A stretch of 64,000 bases of DNA, taken from NCBI RefSeq assembly GCF_900240335.1, contig NZ_LT964979.1, positions 806,001-870,000 on the forward strand, read 5' to 3'. Below, piece after piece: positions 38,072-50,932 of the stretch (position 1 is the stretch's first letter; every line of letters begins with the position of its first letter). This DNA comes from Flavimobilis massiliensis (GTDB lineage Bacteria; Actinomycetota; Actinomycetes; Actinomycetales; Cellulomonadaceae). Under the pieces are notes generated by a model. It saw only the letters and a program-made list of their open reading frames with translations. It made no database searches and was not told the DNA's origin. The translations under genes and the position numbers were made by a program.

Positions 38072-38145
38072 GCCCCGATAGCCCAACCGGCAGAGGCGTT
38101 CGGCTCAAACCCGATCCAGTGTGGGTTCGAATCCCACTCGGGGCA
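38072..38145 (+). tRNA. tRNA with CAA anticodon (leucine by codon), short variable loop
   Basis: A complete cloverleaf can be folded: acceptor GCCCCGA/TCGGGGC, D arm GCC/GGC with the GG loop, anticodon stem TTCGG/CCGAT (the outer pair is T-T), loop CTCAAAC, variable loop CCAGT of five bases, T arm GTGGG/CCCAC with TTCGAAT, and discriminator A. CCA is not encoded. The anticodon CAA reads UUG (Leu), but bacterial leucine tRNAs are class II with a long variable arm, which is absent here. It could be an atypical leucine tRNA, a tRNA of other charging identity, or a degenerate copy. Confidence 0.75.
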
Positions 38146-38167
38146 CCCTCGCGCCCCCGCGGCGCAC

Positions 38168-38201
38168 GCGCGGCCCGGTCCCCCGAGGGACCGGGCCGCG
38201 C
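38168..38201 (+). terminator. Terminator after the tRNA
   Basis: Perfect 15-bp inverted repeat (38168-38182 with 38187-38201) with loop CCGA, 22 bases past the tRNA, no U-tract. Confidence 0.7.
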
Positions 38202-38360
38202 GCGTGAGATCGGCATGTCAGCGCGGGACGCGCCCGAACACCCGCAGGACGTGGCACAACGCACGATGGGCACGATCACCGACCTCGCAGTGACCTCGTG
38301 CTATGGGCGTCTCGCCGCTGCTGACAGCGACAAGAGTCCCGCACATGCCCCTGCACGACG

Positions 38361-38396
38361 CGAGGGGCCCCGGACCGCATGGTCCGGGGCCCCTCG
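38361..38396 (-). terminator. Terminator after pyk
   Basis: Perfect 16-bp inverted repeat with a GCAT loop (38361-38376 with 38381-38396), 16 bases past the pyk stop. The 160 bases between this and the tRNA terminator hold no supportable gene. Confidence 0.8.
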
Positions 38397-38412
38397 AAGT
38401 GAGGGATGAACG

Positions 38413-39843
38413 TCAGGCGATACGGCCGGTCGACTCGCCGATCTTGTGGACCGTGATGTTGTTCGTCGAACCGACGACACCGACGGGCGCACCCGAGACG
38501 ACGACGACATACTCGCCGTCCTCGACGAGCTCCTTCGAGCGGAGCGTCTGGTCGACGAGCTGGACCATCGCGTCCGTGTTCGCGACCTGGTCGACGAGCT
38601 CCGCCTGGACACCCCAGCTGAGCGCGAGCACGTTGCGGACCGACGCGTCAGGGGTGAACGCGATGAGCGGGATCGACGAACGCAGGCGCGACATGCGACG
38701 CGCCGAGTCACCCGACTGCGTGAATGTCGCAAGGTACTTGACGCCCACACGCTCACCGATCTCGGCCGCGGCACGCGTGATGGCACCACCGCGCGTGTGC
38801 GGGGTCGAGCCGAGCGGCGCGATGCGCTCCCGGCCGTGCTGCTCGGTCGACTCGATGATGCGGGCCATCGTGCGGACCGCCTCGATCGGGTAGTCGCCGA
38901 CCGACGTCTCGCCCGAGAGCATGACGGCGTCCGCACCGTCGAGGACCGCGTTCGCGCAGTCCGAGGCCTCGGCACGCGTCGGACGCGGCGCCGAGATCAT
39001 CGACTCGAGGACCTGCGTCGCAACGATGACGGGCTTCGCGTTGCGGCGCGCGAGCTCGACCGCGCGCTTCTGGACGAGCGGCACCTGCTCGAGCGGCAGC
39101 TCGACGCCGAGGTCGCCGCGCGCGACCATGATGCCGTCGAACGCATCGACGATCTCCTCGAGGTTGTCGACCGCCTGCGGCTTCTCGACCTTGGCGATGA
39201 CGGGGAGGATGCGGCCCTCCTCCTCCATGATGCGACGCACGTCGTTGTAGTCGGCCGCGTTGCGGACGAACGACAGGGCGATGATGTCCGCCCCGAGGCG
39301 GATCGCCCAGCGGAGATCCTCCTCGTCCTTCTCGGACATGGCGGGGACGGAGACAGCGACGCCGGGCAGGTTGATGCCCTTGTTGTTGGAGACGGGACCG
39401 GCAACCTCGACACGCGTGACGACACGCGGGCCGTCGACCTCGACGATGCGCACGAGGACGCGGCCGTCGTCGATGAGCATCGGGTCACCGACGCGGGCGT
39501 CGCCAGGAAGACCCTTGTGGGTCGTCGAGACGAGCTCCTTGGTGCCCACGACGTCGTCGGTCGTGATCGTGAAGATGTCGCCCTCGTCGAGCCAGTACTT
39601 TTCGTCCTTCTCGAACTTGCCGAGACGGATCTTCGGACCCTGGAGGTCGACGAGCACCGCGACGGGGCGGCTCGCGGACGCGGCTGCGGCCCGCACGTTG
39701 TGGTAGACGAGCTCGTGCTCGTCAGGAGCACCGTGGCTCCGGTTGATTCGGGCGACGTCCATGCCGGCGTCGACGAGGTTCTGGATCTGGTCCGCGGAGG
39801 CGGTCGCGGGACCGATGGTGCAAACAATCTTCGCTCTGCGCAT
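38413..39843 (-). CDS. pyk: Pyruvate kinase
   Basis: Pyruvate kinase makes pyruvate and ATP from phosphoenolpyruvate. The 476-residue protein has the N-terminal RRAKIVCTIGPA, the active-site Arg/Asn/Ser cluster in MDVARINRSHG, the catalytic lysine segment PVIAKVEKPQAVDN, DGIMVARGDLGVELP for metal binding and a C-terminal allosteric domain. In the NxSHG motif the usual hydrophobic residue is Arg. It sits downstream (in transcription direction nothing else follows) and is a single-gene unit between gltD and a tRNA. Confidence 0.96.
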   Translation of the reverse strand: MRRAKIVCTIGPATASADQIQNLVDAGMDVARINRSHGAPDEHELVYHNVRAAAASASRPVAVLVDLQGPKIRLGKFEKDEKYWLDEGDIFTITTDDVVGTKELVSTTHKGLPGDARVGDPMLIDDGRVLVRIVEVDGPRVVTRVEVAGPVSNNKGINLPGVAVSVPAMSEKDEEDLRWAIRLGADIIALSFVRNAADYNDVRRIMEEEGRILPVIAKVEKPQAVDNLEEIVDAFDGIMVARGDLGVELPLEQVPLVQKRAVELARRNAKPVIVATQVLESMISAPRPTRAEASDCANAVLDGADAVMLSGETSVGDYPIEAVRTMARIIESTEQHGRERIAPLGSTPHTRGGAITRAAAEIGERVGVKYLATFTQSGDSARRMSRLRSSIPLIAFTPDASVRNVLALSWGVQAELVDQVANTDAMVQLVDQTLRSKELVEDGEYVVVVSGAPVGVVGSTNNITVHKIGESTGRIA

Positions 39844-39948
39844 GGCTCCAAGCCTAGTTCACATGGGGGGGTTGGTTGTAGGACGTCTGGCGGTCGGGAC
39901 GGTCCCGACATGTGGGCCGCGCCACAGGCTAGTCGACCCGGACGCACG

Positions 39949-39975
39949 TCGGCCCCGGCACGGAGCCGGGGCCGA
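39949..39975 (-). terminator. Terminator after gltD
   Basis: Perfect 11-bp inverted repeat (39949-39959 with 39965-39975), 5-base loop, 5 bases past the gltD stop. Confidence 0.75.
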
Positions 39976-39980
39976 CAGGA

Positions 39981-41448
39981 TCAGACCCGCAGAGCGGTGT
40001 CCGACGCACGCACGGGAGAGGGGAGCTCGGTCGTTCCCTGGAGGTACGCGTCGACCGACGCGGCTGCCGCACGACCTTCCGCGATCGCCCATACGACGAG
40101 CGACTGCCCCCGGCCGGCATCACCCGCGACGAACATGCCCGGGACGCTCGTCGCGTAGTCGTCGCCCCGCGCGACAAGGCCACGACCTGTGAGGTCGACA
40201 CCCGTCTGCTCGCTCAACGTGGTCGTCTCGGGACCGGTGAAGCCCATCGCGACGAGCACGAGGTCCGCCGGGATGATCCGCTCCGTGCCCGCGGTCGGCA
40301 CCCGGCGCCCGTCGGCGAGGTACTCCGTCGTCGCGACGACGAGGCCAGTGACGTTACCGTGCGGGTCGCCCTGGAGCGCGACCGTCGACGCGAGGTACGA
40401 CCTCTCGCCTCCCTCCGCGTGGGACGACGACACCTCGAAGAGCGTCGGCGTCGTCGGCCACGGCTGGTGCTCGGGGCGTTCCGCAGGAGGCTGCTTGCCG
40501 ATCGCGAGCGTCGTCACGTACGCCGCACCCTGACGCAGCGCGGTGCCCACGCAGTCGGAGCCCGTGTCACCGCCGCCGATGACGATGACGTGCTTGCCCG
40601 TCGCCGCGATCTGGTCCGGCACCTCACGGCCCGCAGCTGCCTCGTTGCCCTGGTGGAGGTACTCCATCGCTGCGTGGACGCCCCTGAGCTCGGCGCCCGG
40701 CACGGAGAGGCCGCGTGCGACCGTCGCGCCCGTCGCGACGACGACCGCGTCGTACCGCGACCTCAGTTCGTCCCACGTGAGGTCCTTCCCGACTTCGACC
40801 CCGCACCGGAACCGCGTGCCCTCCGACCTCATCTGCTCGAGCCGCCGCTCGACGTGGACCTTCTCGAGCTTGAAGTCCGGCACACCGTAGCGCAGGAGCC
40901 CGCCCGGCTCGTCGTCGCGCTCGAGCACGACGACCGTGTGGCCCGCACGCGTCAGCTGCTGAGCAGCCGCGAGGCCCGCCGGGCCCGATCCCACGACGGC
41001 GACCGTCTGGCCCGTGAGCCGCTGCGGGACGACCGGCTGGACGTAGCCGCGCGCGAACGCCTCGTCGATGATCGAGACCTCGACGGACTTGATCGTCACC
41101 GGGTCCTGATTGATGCCGAGAACGCACGCCGACTCGCACGGCGCGGGGCAGATGCGACCCGTGAACTCCGGGAAGTTGTTCGTCGCGTGCAGCCGCTCCG
41201 CCGCTTCCCGGTAGCGCCCCCGACGGACGAGGTCGTTCCACTCCGGGACGAGGTTGCCGAGCGGGCAGCCCTGGTGGCAGAACGGCACGCCGCAGTCCAT
41301 GCAACGCCCCGCCTGCCTCCGCAGCATCTGCTGGTCGTCCGGGTTGTTCGCGCGGTACTCGTGCACCTCGCGCCAGTCCATGAGCCGCACAGCCACGGGA
41401 CGGTCCGCAGGGAGCTCACGCTCACGGACCTTGAGAAAACCACGCGGA

Positions 41449-41456
<8 letters not shown>
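39981..41456 (-). CDS. gltD: Glutamate synthase (NADPH) small subunit
   Basis: GltD passes electrons from NADPH through FAD and iron-sulfur clusters to GltB. The 491-residue protein has the N-terminal cysteine clusters (CMDCGVPFCHQGCPLGN and CPAPCESAC), an FAD motif VVGSGPAGLAAAQQL, an NADPH motif VIGGGDTGSDC and the C-terminal FVAGDAGRGQSLVVWAI. The GTG start has GGAGG at ideal spacing and overlaps the end of gltB by eight bases, so the two subunits are translationally coupled. Confidence 0.96.
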
Positions 41457-46044
<4,588 letters not shown>

Positions 46045-46187
46045 GGGAACCGTCCTCGGGTGCGGTCGGCGGACGCCGTGGCCGCAAGAGCTGATGGGTG
46101 AGCGCGGTCGCCCACGATCCGTCCGCGTCGTCACCGTGCCCCGGGACGGGGATGGTTCATGCAGGACGGAGGGTGGGCGTCAGTCGC

Positions 46188-46361
46188 TCACGGCAGCCCG
46201 AAGTCGGCGCCCCGGTTGTCATCGACCTGGGCGCGACGCGTCTCCTTCGCGTCAGGGACCTCGTGCACCGCAAGGACCTCGATACGGACGGGCACGAGCC
46301 TCGTGAACGCGCGGCGCGCGCGCAGCCGCGCGGCGGCCGTGCTGCTCGGCGTGAGGCTCAT
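46188..46361 (-). CDS. Possible small protein in the gltB leader
   Basis: A 57-codon frame begins MSLTPSSTAAARLRARRAFT and ends RGADFGLP. About 90 percent of its codons end in G or C, like neighbouring genes, and its ATG has the same GAGGACGGT context as gltB. It lies 79 bases after a good promoter and 143 bases before gltB, on the same strand. It is basic in the first half and acidic in the second, with no membrane segment or known domain. I do not recognise it. It may be a real small gene, a regulatory upstream ORF, or chance. Confidence 0.4.
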   Translation of the reverse strand: MSLTPSSTAAARLRARRAFTRLVPVRIEVLAVHEVPDAKETRRAQVDDNRGADFGLP

Positions 46362-46446
46362 GAGGACCGTCCTCGGCTGGTCGTGCGGCGGCGGGCCGCA
46401 GCGCGGTGAACTGGAGTTGTAGGACGACACTGGCCCGCGGTGGCCA

Positions 46447-46475
46447 AGATTACACTCCCTTGACCCTCAGGACAA
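46447..46475 (-). promoter_or_regulatory. Sigma-70-type promoter for gltBD
   Basis: On the minus strand TTGTCC (46475-46470), a 17-base spacer and TAATCT (46452-46447), the latter preceded by TG, form the best promoter match in the window. Transcription would start near 46440, giving a 395-base leader before gltB that contains the small ORF. Confidence 0.6.
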
Positions 46476-46507
46476 GGGGACGAGGGTCCACGGAGGCGCC
46501 CACGTGA

Positions 46508-46528
46508 CCCCGGGCGCGAGGCCCCGGG
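46508..46528 (-). terminator. Possible hairpin after lgt
   Basis: CCCGGG arms (46509-46514 and 46523-46528) with an 8-base loop, about 25 bases past the lgt stop and upstream of the gltB promoter. Weak but well placed to end the trp-lgt transcript. Confidence 0.35.
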
Positions 46529-46552
46529 ACAACGGGGCAGCGAGGCTCGACC

Positions 46553-47437
46553 CTATGTCACGTCGTCGGACGAAGCGTCGGCAGCGTCCGCGCCGTCAAC
46601 AGAACCGCCGGCGAGGACGCTCGTCTCCCGCACCGGATGCCTCCGGCTCACGACGGCGAACGCGACCGCGCCGAGGAGGAGCGTCGCGAGCGACGTCCAG
46701 ACGTTGAGGCGCAGGCCCAGGACGAGCTCGGCGTCGTCGATGCGGAGCATCTCGATCCACACCCGACCGAGCGTGTACGTGACGACGTAGAGCCAGAACA
46801 CTCGACCGTGGCCGAGCCTGAAGCGACGGTCGAGCCACAGCAGCAGCGCGGCAGCACCGAGGTTCCATAGGAGCTCGTAGAGGAACGTCGGGTGGAAGAG
46901 CGTGCCCGCCGGATAGCCCGAGATCGCAGTGTCGATCTCGAGCCCCCACGGAAGCGTCGTCACGGCCCCGAAGAGCTCCTGGTTGAACCAGTTGCCGAGT
47001 CGGCCGATCGCCTGAGCGACGAGCAGCCCCGGGGCGACCGCGTCCGCGAACACCGCGAACGACACGCCAGCACGCCGGCAGCCGATGTAGGCTCCGACCG
47101 CACCGAGGGCGATCGCCCCCCAGATGCCGAGGCCACCGTTCCAGATGTAGAGCGCCGACACCGGGTCGCCGCCTGGCCCCCAGTACGCGTCCGGGGAGCT
47201 GATGACGTGGTAGATACGACCGCCGACGATGCCGAACGGCACCGCCCACATGACGATGTCGAGCACCTGGTCCGGGTCTCCCCCACGCTCCTTCCACCGG
47301 CGCATCGTCAGCCACGTCGCGACGACGATCCCGAGGATGATCGCGAGCGCGTACGCGCGCAACGGCAACGGGCCGAGGTGCCACACGCCGCGGGACGGCG
47401 ACGGGATCGAGGCGACGAGCGCACCAGCGAGGCTCAC
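46553..47437 (-). CDS. lgt: Prolipoprotein diacylglyceryl transferase
   Basis: Lgt attaches diacylglycerol to the lipobox cysteine of lipoprotein precursors at the cytoplasmic membrane. The 294-residue protein has about seven membrane segments, the H-x3 region GRIYHVISSP and the signature GRLGNWFNQELFG. The C-terminal 25 residues are acidic and variable. Its GTG overlaps the trpA stop, so it is translated with the trp genes, a conserved actinobacterial linkage. The FKBP protein at 58808-59776 is one predicted substrate in this window. Confidence 0.95.
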   Translation of the reverse strand: MSLAGALVASIPSPSRGVWHLGPLPLRAYALAIILGIVVATWLTMRRWKERGGDPDQVLDIVMWAVPFGIVGGRIYHVISSPDAYWGPGGDPVSALYIWNGGLGIWGAIALGAVGAYIGCRRAGVSFAVFADAVAPGLLVAQAIGRLGNWFNQELFGAVTTLPWGLEIDTAISGYPAGTLFHPTFLYELLWNLGAAALLLWLDRRFRLGHGRVFWLYVVTYTLGRVWIEMLRIDDAELVLGLRLNVWTSLATLLLGAVAFAVVSRRHPVRETSVLAGGSVDGADAADASSDDVT

Positions 47438-48249
47438 GCCGCCCCGCCGGTCCGGGCCGCGCGGACGCCGCCCGCGATCGACCGGGCGACCGCCGTCATC
47501 GCGGCGATGCCCTCGTCCTCCGACGACGCCTCAAGCAGGGGCCGCACGAAGGCGGAACCGACGATGACACCGTCGGCGTACCCGCCGACCTCGGCAGCCT
47601 GCTCCGCACGGGAGACGCCGAGCCCGACGCAGACGTTCTCAGCGCCAGCGGCCCGCGTCCGTGCGACGAGCTCCGCGGCCCGCGGGCCCACCGTCGCCCG
47701 CTCGCCCGTGACGCCCATCGTCGAGGCCGCGTACACGAAGCCTCGCGACGCGGCCGCCGTCGAGGCAAGACGCGCGTCCGTCGAACTCGGGGCGACGAGG
47801 AAGACCTTGTCGAGCCCGTGAGCGTCGGCCGCCGAGATCCACTCCGAGGCTTCCTCAGGAACGAGGTCCGGGGTGATGAGCCCCGCACCGCCCGCCGACG
47901 CGAGATCCGCCGCGAAGCGCTCGACGCCGTAGCGCAGCACCGGGTTGAAGTACGTCATGACGAGCGCAGGTGCCCCGAGGTCGGCCACGCCCTCGACGAC
48001 CCGGAAGACATCCGTAAGGCGCACCCCGCCGTCGAGCGCGCGCACCGCGGCCGCCTGGATCGTCGAACCGTCCATGACGGGGTCTGAGTACGGCACCCCG
48101 ATCTCGAGGATGTCGGCGCCCGCCTCGACGAGCGCCCGCGCAGCGCGGAGCGATCCGTCGACCGTCGGGAAGCCGACCGGCAGGTAGCCGATGAGCGCAG
48201 GGCGCCCCTCGGCGCGCAGCTCGGAGATCCGTCGTGCGGTCGCACTCAC
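47434..48249 (-). CDS. trpA: Tryptophan synthase alpha subunit
   Basis: TrpA cleaves indole-3-glycerol phosphate to indole. The 271-residue TIM barrel has the catalytic Glu and Asp in ILEIGVPYSDPVMDG and the phosphate loops GVTGERA and GLGVSRAEQA. GTG overlaps the trpB TGA by three bases and has GGAGGGG upstream. The order trpC-trpB-trpA-lgt is typical for this group. Confidence 0.96.
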   Translation of the reverse strand: MSATARRISELRAEGRPALIGYLPVGFPTVDGSLRAARALVEAGADILEIGVPYSDPVMDGSTIQAAAVRALDGGVRLTDVFRVVEGVADLGAPALVMTYFNPVLRYGVERFAADLASAGGAGLITPDLVPEEASEWISAADAHGLDKVFLVAPSSTDARLASTAAASRGFVYAASTMGVTGERATVGPRAAELVARTRAAGAENVCVGLGVSRAEQAAEVGGYADGVIVGSAFVRPLLEASSEDEGIAAMTAVARSIAGGVRAARTGGAA

Positions 48250-49490
48250 TGCGCCCCTCCCTCGGTGAGATCGGCGTCGGCGTCGACGAGGTCGAACCAC
48301 CGTGCCGCCGTCGCCACGTCCTTGTCGCCGCGGCCGGACAGGTTGACGAGGAGGATCGAGTCGGTCCTCCCCTGCTCCGCGAGCTCCCGCCCCAGGCGGA
48401 GTGCGCCCGCAAGAGCGTGCGCGGACTCGATCGCCGGGATAATGCCCTCCGTGCGCGAGAGGAGCCGGAGCGCTTCCATGGCCTCCGCGTCCGTCACGGG
48501 CTCGTACTGGGCGCGCCCGATGCTCGCGAGGTAGGAGTGCTCCGGGCCGACACCCGGGTAGTCGAGCCCCGCGGAGATCGAGTGCGAGTCCTTCGTCTGG
48601 CCGTCCTCGTCCTGGAGCAGGAACGAGCGCGCACCGTGGAGGACGCCCGGGGCGCCCCCCGTGATCGACGACGCGTGCCGGCCGGACTCGACGCCCTCAC
48701 CGCCGGCTTCGAGGCCGAGGAGCCGCACGTCGGCGTCGTCGAGGAACGCGTCGAAGATGCCGATCGCGTTCGAGCCGCCGCCGACGCACGCGAGCACGGC
48801 GTCCGGGAGACGGCCCGTGAGCGCGAGCACCTGCTCGCGTGCCTCGACGCCGATGATCCGCTGGAAGTCACGCACGAGCGCGGGGAACGGGTGCGGGCCC
48901 GCAGCCGTGCCGAAGAGGTAGTTCGTCGACTCGACGTTCGTCACCCAGTCGCGCAGCGCCTCGTTAATCGCGTCCTTGAGCGTCCGCGAGCCCGACGTCA
49001 CCGGGACGACCGTCGCGCCGAGGAGCTTCATCCGGGCGACATTGAGCGCCTGCCGGCGCGTGTCCTCCTCACCCATGTAGACGACGCACTCGAGGTCGAA
49101 CAGCGCCGCGGCCGTCGCGGACGCCACGCCGTGCTGACCTGCGCCCGTCTCCGCGATGACGCGCGTTTTGCCGATGCGCTTCGTGAGGAGCGCCTGGCCG
49201 AGCACGTTGTTGATCTTGTGCGAGCCCGTGTGGTTGAGGTCCTCACGCTTGAGGATGATGCGGACACCGCCCGCGTGCGCCGCGAAGCGCGGCACCTCGG
49301 TGAGGATCGACGGACGGCCCGAGTAGCTGCGGTGCAGCTCCGCGAGCTCCGCCTCGAAGGCGGGGTCGACCTTCGCGGACGCGTAGGCAGCGCTGAGGTC
49401 GTCGAGCGCCGCGATGAGAGCCTCAGGCACCCATCGCCCACCGAACTCCCCGAAGTACGGGCCGGGCATGTTCTGCAGCGACGGGGGCAC
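48246..49490 (-). CDS. trpB: Tryptophan synthase beta subunit
   Basis: TrpB condenses indole with serine using pyridoxal phosphate. The 414-residue protein has PYFGEFGGRWVPE at the start, the PLP lysine in NHTGSHKINNVLGQ, the GAGQHG loop, and the phosphate-binding glycine stretch ACVGGGSNAIG. The GTG start has GAGGAAGGA upstream. It is coupled to trpA. Confidence 0.97.
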   Translation of the reverse strand: MPPSLQNMPGPYFGEFGGRWVPEALIAALDDLSAAYASAKVDPAFEAELAELHRSYSGRPSILTEVPRFAAHAGGVRIILKREDLNHTGSHKINNVLGQALLTKRIGKTRVIAETGAGQHGVASATAAALFDLECVVYMGEEDTRRQALNVARMKLLGATVVPVTSGSRTLKDAINEALRDWVTNVESTNYLFGTAAGPHPFPALVRDFQRIIGVEAREQVLALTGRLPDAVLACVGGGSNAIGIFDAFLDDADVRLLGLEAGGEGVESGRHASSITGGAPGVLHGARSFLLQDEDGQTKDSHSISAGLDYPGVGPEHSYLASIGRAQYEPVTDAEAMEALRLLSRTEGIIPAIESAHALAGALRLGRELAEQGRTDSILLVNLSGRGDKDVATAARWFDLVDADADLTEGGAQ

Positions 49491-49579
49491 GTCGGATCCT
49501 TCCTCGGGGGCGGGTGCGGCCGGGGCCGCTCGGCACAGGAGCGTGCCGTGCCGTTCCGGCGCGGTGCCGGGACGGGAGA

Positions 49580-50404
49580 TCAGTGGCGCAACGCGCGCAC
49601 CGACGGATGCGTTCCTGCGGCGACGAGAGCCGCGACCGACTCGCGCGGGGACGCGTCCGTGACGAGCGCCTCCCCCACGAGCACCGCATCCGCGCCTGCG
49701 CGGGCGTAGTCGACGACGTCGTGCGGGCCGCGCACGCCGGACTCGGCGATGCGCACGATGCCGTCAGGGATGAGCGGGGAGACACGGGAGAATGTCTCCC
49801 GGTCGACCTCGAGCGTTTTGAGGTTGCGCGCGTTGACGCCGATGACGCGCGCGCCTGCGTCGGCCGCGCGGGCGACCTCCTCGCCGTCGTGCACCTCGAC
49901 GAGCGCGGTCATGCCGAGCGAGTGGATGCGCTCCGTGAGCGACTCGAGCACCGTCTGCTCGAGCGCCGCGACGATGAGGAGGACCATGTCGGCGCCGAAG
50001 GCGCGCGCCTCCCAGACCTGGTAGGGCGTGACGACGAAGTCCTTCCGGAGCACCGGGACGTCGACGCGCGCACGGACAGCTGCGAGGTCCGCGAGCGTGC
50101 CCTTGAAGCGTCGCTCCTCCGTGAGCACCGAGATCGCCGAGGCGCCACCCGCCTCGTACTCCGCGGCGAGCGCCGCAGGATCGGAGATCTGCGCGAGCGC
50201 GCCCTTCGACGGGCTCGAGCGCTTGACCTCGCTGATGACCGCGACACCGTCCTCGAGCCGCAGGCGGGGCACGCAGTCGATCGCGCCGGGCTGACGCGCG
50301 GCACGCTCCTTGAGCTGGTCGAGAGTCGTCAGCGCCTCGCGGGCGGCGAGGTCCTCGCGGACTCCCGCGACGATGTCGTCGAGCACGGTCCGTCCGTCCG
50401 ACAT
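49580..50404 (-). CDS. trpC: Indole-3-glycerol phosphate synthase
   Basis: TrpC closes the indole ring. The 274-residue protein has the catalytic Lys in ISEVKRSSPSKG and RKDFVV, the Glu in ALVEVHD, and IGVNARNLKTLEVD and SESGV-like IAESGVRGP motifs. ATG with GGGAAGGGG upstream is preferred over a longer 30-codon extension that crosses a candidate promoter. No trpF accompanies it; in most actinobacteria PriA (HisA) supplies that step. Confidence 0.96.
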   Translation of the reverse strand: MSDGRTVLDDIVAGVREDLAAREALTTLDQLKERAARQPGAIDCVPRLRLEDGVAVISEVKRSSPSKGALAQISDPAALAAEYEAGGASAISVLTEERRFKGTLADLAAVRARVDVPVLRKDFVVTPYQVWEARAFGADMVLLIVAALEQTVLESLTERIHSLGMTALVEVHDGEEVARAADAGARVIGVNARNLKTLEVDRETFSRVSPLIPDGIVRIAESGVRGPHDVVDYARAGADAVLVGEALVTDASPRESVAALVAAGTHPSVRALRH

Positions 50405-50436
50405 GTCTGCCCCTTCCCTCGGCTGATGTTGGCTCC

Positions 50437-50464
50437 ATCGTAGGGCCGCTCGAGAGTGGTCCAC
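50437..50464 (-). promoter_or_regulatory. Candidate promoter for trpCBA-lgt
   Basis: On the minus strand GTGGAC (50464-50459), a 16-base spacer and TACGAT (50442-50437). The start site would be about 26 bases before trpC. A hairpin upstream (50570-50588) would separate this unit from trpE. The leader is too short to hold a Trp-codon attenuator peptide. Confidence 0.35.
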
Positions 50465-50569
50465 GCCACCGTCCGCCTGCCGGGAACCCGGCACGGGGAA
50501 CGACGACGCGCGGCCGCCGAGGTACGGCGACCGCGCGACGAGAACGCTGCGCCAGATCGGCCCAGGGTG

Positions 50570-50588
50570 CGCCTGGGCGAGGGAGCGG
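50570..50588 (-). terminator. Hairpin after the HGxxPAAW gene
   Basis: GCCCAGG (50570-50576) pairs with CCTGGGC (50582-50588) across loop GTGCG, 14 bases past the stop of the upstream gene. Confidence 0.45.
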
Positions 50589-50602
50589 CGAGGCCGGCCG
50601 GG

Positions 50603-50872
50603 TCAGGCCTGGGCGCGCTCGGCCTCGGACGGCTGCCCGTGACCGAGGACCTGGAGCACCTTGCCGGAGACGACGCCGAGTGCGACGACGCCCATGCCGA
50701 CCCAGAAGAGCCACGGAAGCGACGCGACGACCGCACCGGCCGCGATCGCGACACCGATGAGGACGAGGACGACGAGCGTCCACGACGCCGTCGTGTGCCC
50801 GTGGTTGTCGTTCGGGGCCGCGGGCGGGAGGTACAGGCGCTCCGAGGCACCCGACGAGATGTTGTCAGCCAT
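50603..50872 (-). CDS. HGxxPAAW family small membrane protein
   Basis: The 89-residue protein has NDNHGHTTASWTLV, a variant of the HG-x-x-PAAW motif that names this actinobacterial family, then two hydrophobic segments (about 31-52 and 55-75) and a charged tail. Function is unknown; its fixed place between trpE and trpC in many actinobacteria is the only clue. The ATG is chosen two codons inside a longer frame; its ribosome binding site is weak. Confidence 0.8.
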   Translation of the reverse strand: MADNISSGASERLYLPPAAPNDNHGHTTASWTLVVLVLIGVAIAAGAVVASLPWLFWVGMGVVALGVVSGKVLQVLGHGQPSEAERAQA

Positions 50873-50932
50873 GCGCACAGGGTAGCGCGCGGGCGGCGCT
50901 CACGTCGTCACGTCAGCCCGGGAGGTCACCCG

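Noticed and set aside
38072..38145. tRNA as an attachment site for an integrated element
   Set aside because: No integrase, no direct repeat of the tRNA 3' end and only core genes around it.
37312..38409. A plus-strand frame running through the response regulator, the tRNA and two terminators
   Set aside because: It crosses a structural RNA and two hairpins and is antisense to a clear gene.
49491..50602. Tryptophan attenuator ahead of trpC or trpB
   Set aside because: I found no short leader frame with tandem Trp codons and no pair of competing hairpins.
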